Shown here one piece after another: positions 39,366 to 44,188 of a stretch of 44,188 nucleotides of DNA. Below the pieces are notes generated by a model, which was not told the DNA's origin, did not search any database, and saw nothing but the letters and a program-made list of their open reading frames with translations. This DNA is from JBAQMG01 sp049302575 (GTDB lineage Bacteria > Bacillota > Desulfitobacteriia > Desulfitobacteriales > Desulfitobacteriaceae). Position numbers and translations under genes: made by a program. The DNA is taken from positions 1 to 44,188 of the forward strand of contig JBAQMG010000076.1 of the NCBI GenBank assembly GCA_049302575.1, given 5' to 3'. How positions within the stretch are numbered: the stretch's first letter is position 1; each line of letters opens with the position of its first letter.

Positions 39366-39553
39366 AATGAAGAACTTCATCCAGAAAAATCATTTCTGAT
39401 TATTTTAGTTAAAACTCTGCTGTTTTAACCTTTCTGGGGAAAGCTATCACATCCCGAATATTCGACATTCCGATCAGATACATAATTAGCCGTTCAAAAC
39501 TTAGCTTCCTTTCCGAAAAAAATAATTCGTAATTCCTTATTCGTAATTATGAA
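39366..39553 (-). pseudogene. asnS: 3' relic of asparaginyl-tRNA synthetase
   Basis: On the minus strand a 34-codon frame (39513-39409) reads SFERLIMYLIGMSNIRDVIA and then FPRKVKTAEF and TAA. This is the C-terminus of class II AsnRS (motif 3 region, usually GFERLVMYLTGMSNIRDVIPFPR..AEF). No start, no ribosome binding site and no upstream part remain. The sequence between it and ligA (39514-39553) is AT-rich filler with TTCGTAATT repeats. Confidence 0.8.
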
Positions 39554-41536
39554 TTAAATTAAGTATTCTCTCTCAAATTCATCCTCAGTTAAGATGAAAA
39601 TTCCAAATTCTTGAGCTTTAGTCAGCTTAGAGCCTGCCTTTTCGCCGGCTACCACAAAGGCTGTTTTCTTACTGACACTACTTGCCGCCTTTCCACCACG
39701 TTCTTCAATAAACGTTTCAATCTGTCGCCGATCCCAACGCTGTAACGTTCCAGTAACAACAATACTTTTACCAAGAAATAATTGAGGTCGAGATAGCTCG
39801 ACTGCAGTCATTTTCACCCCTGAAGCCTCTAGTCTGATCAGAAGATTCTGCATGCTTTTTTGGTTAAAGTGGTGGACAATACTAGCAGCAATTGTTGGAC
39901 CAATATCTGGTATTACTTGTAATTCCTCAGAGGTTGCCCTTCTCAAATTACTCATTGATGAATAGTTGCGGGCTAGGATCTTACCCGCTTTCTCTCCCAC
40001 ATGCGGAATTCCCAAAGCAAAGATCAGAGCCGCTAAACCTCTGCTTTTACTGGCATTAATGGCCTGAAGTAAGTTTTCACTGGACTTCTGACCAAACCGT
40101 TCTAACTTTTTGAGTTGTTTAAACTCTAAAGTGTACAAATCAGCCGCATCTTTTATCAGCCCTACTTCAAGCATTTGTTGCACAACCGCTGGTCCTAGGC
40201 CGTCAATATTCATCGCGTCACGGGAAATAAAATGAATAATAGCCTCCCTGAGCTTAGCGGAGCAAGCAATATTTGTACAACGCTGAGCAACCTCACCCTC
40301 TTTACGTTCTGTCGGACTCCCACACTCAGGACAATTAAAGGGCATTTCAAAAAGCTTTTCTTGATCGGTACGTTTTTCTAGTAAGACCCGAACAACTTCC
40401 GGGATAACATCCCCAGCCTTTTGCAAAAGTACATGATCACCTATCCGAATATCCTTCTCACGTATATAATCAAGATTATGCAGTGTTGCCCTACTCACGG
40501 TAGAACCAGCAACTATCACAGGGGAAAGTAGAGCCGTCGGGGTGAGAACTCCAGTACGGCCAACACTTATGAGAATATCCTGAACTATTGTTTCCACTTG
40601 TTCAGCGGGAAATTTATAAGCAATAGCCCAGCGGGGACTCTTGGCAGTAAAGCCTAATTCCCTTTGCTGACTTAGATCATTAACTTTTATCACTAAGCCA
40701 TCAATTTCATAAGGAAAGCCGTGTCGTTCTGAGGTCATTTCCTGACAATAAGAAATAACCTCCTCAATATCTTTACATACCTTAAAATTTAGATTAACTG
40801 AAAAACCCTGTTCTATTAAATACTCTAAAACATCCGTCTGGGATCCGCTATTTACTTCAGTTGTTTCGGATATTTGATAGGCAAAAAACTCCAATTTTCG
40901 CTGTGCAGTTATTCGAGAATTAAGTTGTCGTAAAGAGCCAGCTGCCGCATTACGCGGATTAGCAAAAGAAGTTTGTCCTTCCTCCTCGCGCTCTTGATTA
41001 AGCCTAGCGAACGAGGCCTTGGGCAGATAGCCTTCCCCTCGTACATCCAACCGTTTGATAGGTTGTTTTAAACGCAAGGGGATTGAAACTATTGTGCGAA
41101 CATTGGCAGTTATCTCCTCTCCAACTTCCCCATCACCCCTAGTTGCTCCCCTGAATAAAACCCCTTGTTCATAGGTTAAAGCCACTGTAAGACCATCAAT
41201 TTTCAATTCTACAACATATTCAACTTGTGGAACCACCGTTCGCACACGACGATCGAACTCTCGTAAATCCCCCTCATCGAAGGCATTATCTAAACTTAAG
41301 AGTGGTTCAGAATGGCGTACTTTGGAGAACTCTTTGGCTACAATACCCCCAACTCTTTGTGTTGGAGAATCAGAAGTAACCAACTCTGGGTACTTAGCTT
41401 CGAGTTCTAAGAGTTCTCTTAGTAAGTTATCATAGTCGGTATCGGTAATCCTCGGTTGATCCAAGCCATAATAACTTAGGTTTGCCTGCTCAATTTCTTG
41501 GCGTAACCTTTGTAAACGTTCTCGGTCTGAATTCAA
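39554..41536 (-). CDS. ligA: NAD-dependent DNA ligase
   Basis: LigA (660 aa) seals nicks in replication and repair using NAD+. Domains in order are Ia, the adenylation domain with YVVELKIDGLTVAL (the AMP-accepting Lys in KxDG), the OB fold, a four-cysteine zinc finger (CPECGSPTERKEGE then CTNIAC), helix-hairpin-helix repeats and a C-terminal BRCT (LGKSIVVTGTLQRW). The TTG at 41536 (MNSDRERLQRLRQEIEQ) has AAGGAAGTG 8 nt upstream and matches the normal N-terminus. Longer frames to 41590 have no site. It follows pcrA by 47 nt. Confidence 0.96.
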   Translation of the reverse strand: MNSDRERLQRLRQEIEQANLSYYGLDQPRITDTDYDNLLRELLELEAKYPELVTSDSPTQRVGGIVAKEFSKVRHSEPLLSLDNAFDEGDLREFDRRVRTVVPQVEYVVELKIDGLTVALTYEQGVLFRGATRGDGEVGEEITANVRTIVSIPLRLKQPIKRLDVRGEGYLPKASFARLNQEREEEGQTSFANPRNAAAGSLRQLNSRITAQRKLEFFAYQISETTEVNSGSQTDVLEYLIEQGFSVNLNFKVCKDIEEVISYCQEMTSERHGFPYEIDGLVIKVNDLSQQRELGFTAKSPRWAIAYKFPAEQVETIVQDILISVGRTGVLTPTALLSPVIVAGSTVSRATLHNLDYIREKDIRIGDHVLLQKAGDVIPEVVRVLLEKRTDQEKLFEMPFNCPECGSPTERKEGEVAQRCTNIACSAKLREAIIHFISRDAMNIDGLGPAVVQQMLEVGLIKDAADLYTLEFKQLKKLERFGQKSSENLLQAINASKSRGLAALIFALGIPHVGEKAGKILARNYSSMSNLRRATSEELQVIPDIGPTIAASIVHHFNQKSMQNLLIRLEASGVKMTAVELSRPQLFLGKSIVVTGTLQRWDRRQIETFIEERGGKAASSVSKKTAFVVAGEKAGSKLTKAQEFGIFILTEDEFEREYLI

Positions 41537-41583
41537 ACAACGTTCACTTCCTTCTAACATAATATGTGCATTATTAATTGTGC

Positions 41584-43851
41584 TTAGCACCTAGTTAATT
41601 TAGCATATTCCGCTACAAGTTGTTTAAGTTGTCCCTGGAAATTTATTGTTAATACCGCCTGCTGACCTTCCCCTTTGACCCCCATGATAATCCCCTGACC
41701 AAATTTGTTATGCTCAACTTTGTCATTTAATTTATATTCTTCTTGAACTTTATCCACGAGTGGCGTACCTAATTTACGAGCTGGTGACCCAAAAGGCGAT
41801 GAATTTGACCCCGTTGAAGATCCACGACTGCTGAATTCTGTAGGTTTTGGCTTCTTGAGTTGTCGAGCAGGTGGATCTATGGGATCAATTTCCGCCAAGA
41901 GGGTATACGGAATCTCTTCTAAAAAACGGGAGCGCGAATTATACTGCCTTTTGCCATAAAGCATTCTTTGACTTGCATGACAAAGGTAAATTTTTTCACG
42001 AGCTCTTGTGAGTGCTACATAGCATAATCGTCTTTCCTCTTGGATTAACCCTGGTTCTAGATCAGAACGGCTACTTGGAAAAATCCCTTCCTCTAAACCG
42101 ACAATAAAGACAACTGGGAATTCTAACCCTTTAGCACTATGCATCGTCATTAATACAACAGCAGCCTCTTGCTGATCAAGCTGATCAAGCGCTGCAACTA
42201 AAGAGACTTGTTCCAGAAAACCACTAAGCCCAGGAGTTAATTCCACACCAAGCTCATCCGCGGCAACGGGTTTACTTAGAGAGGCTTTTAGATCATATTC
42301 AGTAGTAACGGAAATAAATTCAGCAATGTTTTCCAAACGTGCTTGAGCCTCGCGAGTATTTTCTGCGTTCAACGGATCCTTGTAGCCTGTTCTGTCTAAA
42401 ATTTCTTCAACTATTTTGGTAACTGACTTCTCATTTTGCACAAGTTCTTTTAAATTCTGCATAAGTTGAGCAAAAGCCAGGATAGATTTTCGGGCTTTGG
42501 GTTGCAAATCCGGAATATAATCCGCCTCTAAAATAGCTTCAAGAATCGGCATCTTCTGTTCCTCGGTATATTCCAGAACTTTAGCTAAAGAAGTCCCTCC
42601 TAGTCCTCTTTTAGGAACATTTAAAATACGGACAAAATTCACTATATCTGCAGGATTCGATAAGACTCTCAAGTAAGCCAAGATATCCTTGATCTCCAGA
42701 CGCTCATAAAACTTATGCCCGGAAAAAATGCGGTAAGGGATACCTTCTTTCATAAGTCTCTCTTCTAAGACACGAGATTGAGCATTTGTGCGATAAAGAA
42801 TTGCAAAGTCATTTAAAGGACGACCTTCCAAATTACGCAAGCGTTTTATACGCTCGGCTACATAACGCGACTCATCCTGCTCATCATCAGCAACATAAAA
42901 GATCAGAGGTTGTCCTTTGGGGTTTTCAGTCCAAAGCGACTTCTCCTTTCGTTCAGTATTGTTACCAACGACAGAGTTTGCTGCTTCTAATATCGACTGA
43001 GTTGAACGATAATTTTGTTCGAGTTTAAGAACTTTAGCCTCAGGATAATCCCGCTCAAAGTCCAAGATATTTTGAACATCTGCTCCTCGCCAGCCATAGA
43101 CTGACTGGTCGTCGTCGCCAACGACGCAGAGATTGCGGTAACGCTCAGCTAACAATTTCACCAGACAATACTGCGCATGATTTGTATCTTGATATTCGTC
43201 AACAAGGATATATCGAAACCTTTCTTGATAGCGCCTTAGGACTTCCGGGTTTCGACGAAAAATAGAAACTGTATGCATGATTAAATCATCAAAATCCAGA
43301 GCGTTACTATTTTTTAATCTCTTTTGGTAGGCTCGGTATATTTTAGCAACTTGTATTTGAAAATAATCACCAGACTGTTGCTCAAAAGTGTCCTGATCCA
43401 GCAGTTTATTTTTAGCTTCACTAATCACAGCCCCTACTGCCCTAGCTGGAAATTTTTTATCATCGAGGTTAAGCTCTTTTAAACAGGTTTTTATGACTGA
43501 TTGTTGGTCACCAGTATCGTATATCACAAAATCCCGAGTATAACCCGAAAGATTGCCAATTTCTTGTCGTAGTATACGTACACAAGCAGAGTGAAAGGTT
43601 GTTACCCAAAGCCCGCGTCCTTCACTGCCCACTAAAGTTCCAGCTCTTTCACGCATCTCTTGGGCTGCTTTATTAGTGAAGGTAATAGCTAAGATCGCCC
43701 ATGGCTCAACACCTTGGGCTATTAAATGAGCTATTCTATACGTAAGTACCCTAGTCTTTCCAGAACCTGCTCCCGCCAAAATCAAGAGAGACCCCTCTTT
43801 ATGTGCCACGGCTTCCTGTTGTACAGGATTCAAGTCTTCCAAGCGATACAT
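41584..43851 (-). CDS. pcrA: ATP-dependent DNA helicase PcrA (UvrD/Rep family)
   Basis: PcrA (755 aa) is a 3'-5' superfamily 1A helicase for repair and plasmid replication. Seen are LNPVQQEAVAHKEG, Walker A AGAGSGKTRVL, AITFTNKAAQEM, DEYQDTNHAQY, VGDDDQSVYGWRGAD, YRSTQSIL and VVLMTMHSAKGLEF, plus the C-terminal Tudor-like tail (LNDKVEHNKFGQGIIMGV) that binds RNA polymerase in Bacillus. The start is the ATG at 43851. The GTG at 43869 would lie only about 5 nt from the predicted transcript start. It forms an operon with ligA. Confidence 0.96.
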   Translation of the reverse strand: MYRLEDLNPVQQEAVAHKEGSLLILAGAGSGKTRVLTYRIAHLIAQGVEPWAILAITFTNKAAQEMRERAGTLVGSEGRGLWVTTFHSACVRILRQEIGNLSGYTRDFVIYDTGDQQSVIKTCLKELNLDDKKFPARAVGAVISEAKNKLLDQDTFEQQSGDYFQIQVAKIYRAYQKRLKNSNALDFDDLIMHTVSIFRRNPEVLRRYQERFRYILVDEYQDTNHAQYCLVKLLAERYRNLCVVGDDDQSVYGWRGADVQNILDFERDYPEAKVLKLEQNYRSTQSILEAANSVVGNNTERKEKSLWTENPKGQPLIFYVADDEQDESRYVAERIKRLRNLEGRPLNDFAILYRTNAQSRVLEERLMKEGIPYRIFSGHKFYERLEIKDILAYLRVLSNPADIVNFVRILNVPKRGLGGTSLAKVLEYTEEQKMPILEAILEADYIPDLQPKARKSILAFAQLMQNLKELVQNEKSVTKIVEEILDRTGYKDPLNAENTREAQARLENIAEFISVTTEYDLKASLSKPVAADELGVELTPGLSGFLEQVSLVAALDQLDQQEAAVVLMTMHSAKGLEFPVVFIVGLEEGIFPSSRSDLEPGLIQEERRLCYVALTRAREKIYLCHASQRMLYGKRQYNSRSRFLEEIPYTLLAEIDPIDPPARQLKKPKPTEFSSRGSSTGSNSSPFGSPARKLGTPLVDKVQEEYKLNDKVEHNKFGQGIIMGVKGEGQQAVLTINFQGQLKQLVAEYAKLTRC

Positions 43852-43880
43852 ACTCTTGTCCCACCTCACTTCTCACCTTA

Positions 43881-43889
43881 ATTATAGCA
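43881..43889 (-). promoter_or_regulatory. extended -10 promoter of pcrA-ligA
   Basis: TGCTATAAT on the minus strand at 43889-43881, the same extended -10 as at queG and fic. It gives a leader of about 23 nt to the pcrA ATG at 43851. Confidence 0.6.
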
Positions 43890-44125
43890 TAACCTTCGTT
43901 CTCGGAGAGCCCTTTCTGTACATAACCCTAGCGTATAGCTAATCATCAAGGAAAATTAAATAGTGTCTTAGGCCAAGTAATAATTGACATAGAGTACATA
44001 CCTATTTAAACTTAACTATGACAAGAATTCTAACCCTTAACACTCTAAGGTTATTGTCTTTGTCATAGTTTCAATCTGCTAAAATTTCTGCATGACTTTT
44101 ATCCGATGACAAAACGCCACATATT
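43890..44125 (+). other. gene-free region with promoter-like motif and inverted repeat
   Basis: No gene is seen. On the plus strand TTGACA (43984-43989), 17 nt and TAAACT could be a promoter. Just beyond, AACTATGACAA (44014-44024) and TTGTCATAGTT (44060-44070) are exact complements, with an inner TAACC/GGTTA pair. This may be a leader or operator for a gene beyond the window. Confidence 0.4.
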
Positions 44126-44188
44126 CTAAGCGCTAAGTGCTAAGTGCTAAGCGCTAAGTGCTAAGTGCTAAGCGCTAAGTGCTAAGTG
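44126..44188. repeat. 7-bp tandem repeat, running off the window
   Basis: At least eight consecutive copies of GCTAAGT or GCTAAGC are present. The variants alternate as C, T, T, so a 21-bp unit repeats. The array reaches the last base of the window. Confidence 0.9.

Noticed and set aside
44126..44188. Tandem repeats as a CRISPR array
   Set aside because: Units are 7 bp and contiguous without spacers.

Overview
The window looks like chromosome of a low-GC, endospore-lineage Firmicute. My best inference is Clostridia of the Peptococcaceae/Desulfitobacteriaceae type (Desulfosporosinus or Desulfitobacterium-like). The basis is strong AGGAGG-type ribosome binding sites, frequent TTG/GTG starts, extended -10 promoters, a GatCAB amidotransferase, a YojF/BshB2 pair, a rubredoxin-flavin reductase fusion and a yybP-ykoY riboswitch. 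No rRNA, tRNA, intact insertion sequence or CRISPR array was seen.

Layout. 1-6.9 kb is housekeeping: a WecA/TagO-type glycosyl-1-phosphate transferase, TrmL, aconitase, an Lrp/AsnC regulator overlapping an aminotransferase, and QueG. 7.0-10.7 kb is a decayed accessory block: a sigma-factor scrap, an HD-domain protein, and a ruined type I restriction-modification locus. That locus holds a methylase-fold protein lacking the catalytic motifs fused to an HsdS target-recognition domain, hsdM with an in-frame stop at codon 12, and a chimeric ORF joining hsdM, KilA-N and the hsdR 3' end. 10.7-12.35 kb is a compact operon (DUF1659, DUF2922, YvrJ holin-like, amidase). It is preceded by a good promoter and a 125-nt leader that folds on paper into a closing helix, an H-type pseudoknot and a hairpin. 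I regard this leader as the best candidate for something undescribed. 12.4-24.9 kb carries bshB2-yojF, a Fic protein, a rubredoxin-flavin reductase, a CCA-adding-type enzyme, an M29 aminopeptidase, an RluA pseudouridine synthase, a coiled-coil protein, a CPBP protease, icd and gatCAB.

24.9-39.3 kb is a large Ter-type (tellurite/stress) cluster: a TerD-zinc ribbon-TerB fusion, TelA, a triplicated YceG protein, two TerD proteins, and the Ter-linked nucleotide-type biosynthetic genes (HAD phosphatase, StiP/PELOTA, a PRTase-TRSP protein, an HpcH-like C-C lyase). In its middle, on the opposite strand, lies a PMCA-type P-type ATPase behind a yybP-ykoY (Mn2+) riboswitch whose P1 helix and terminator are visibly mutually exclusive. 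The TerC exporter usual in such clusters is absent here, so the ATPase may take the metal-export role. The biosynthetic operon has a TTAACA-N5-TTAACA direct repeat in place of a -35 box, resembling a Bacillus PhoP box.

39.4-43.9 kb carries a 3' relic of asnS, then ligA and pcrA. The window ends in a 7-bp tandem repeat with a 21-bp higher-order period. Family names come from recognising motifs by eye; no search was run.
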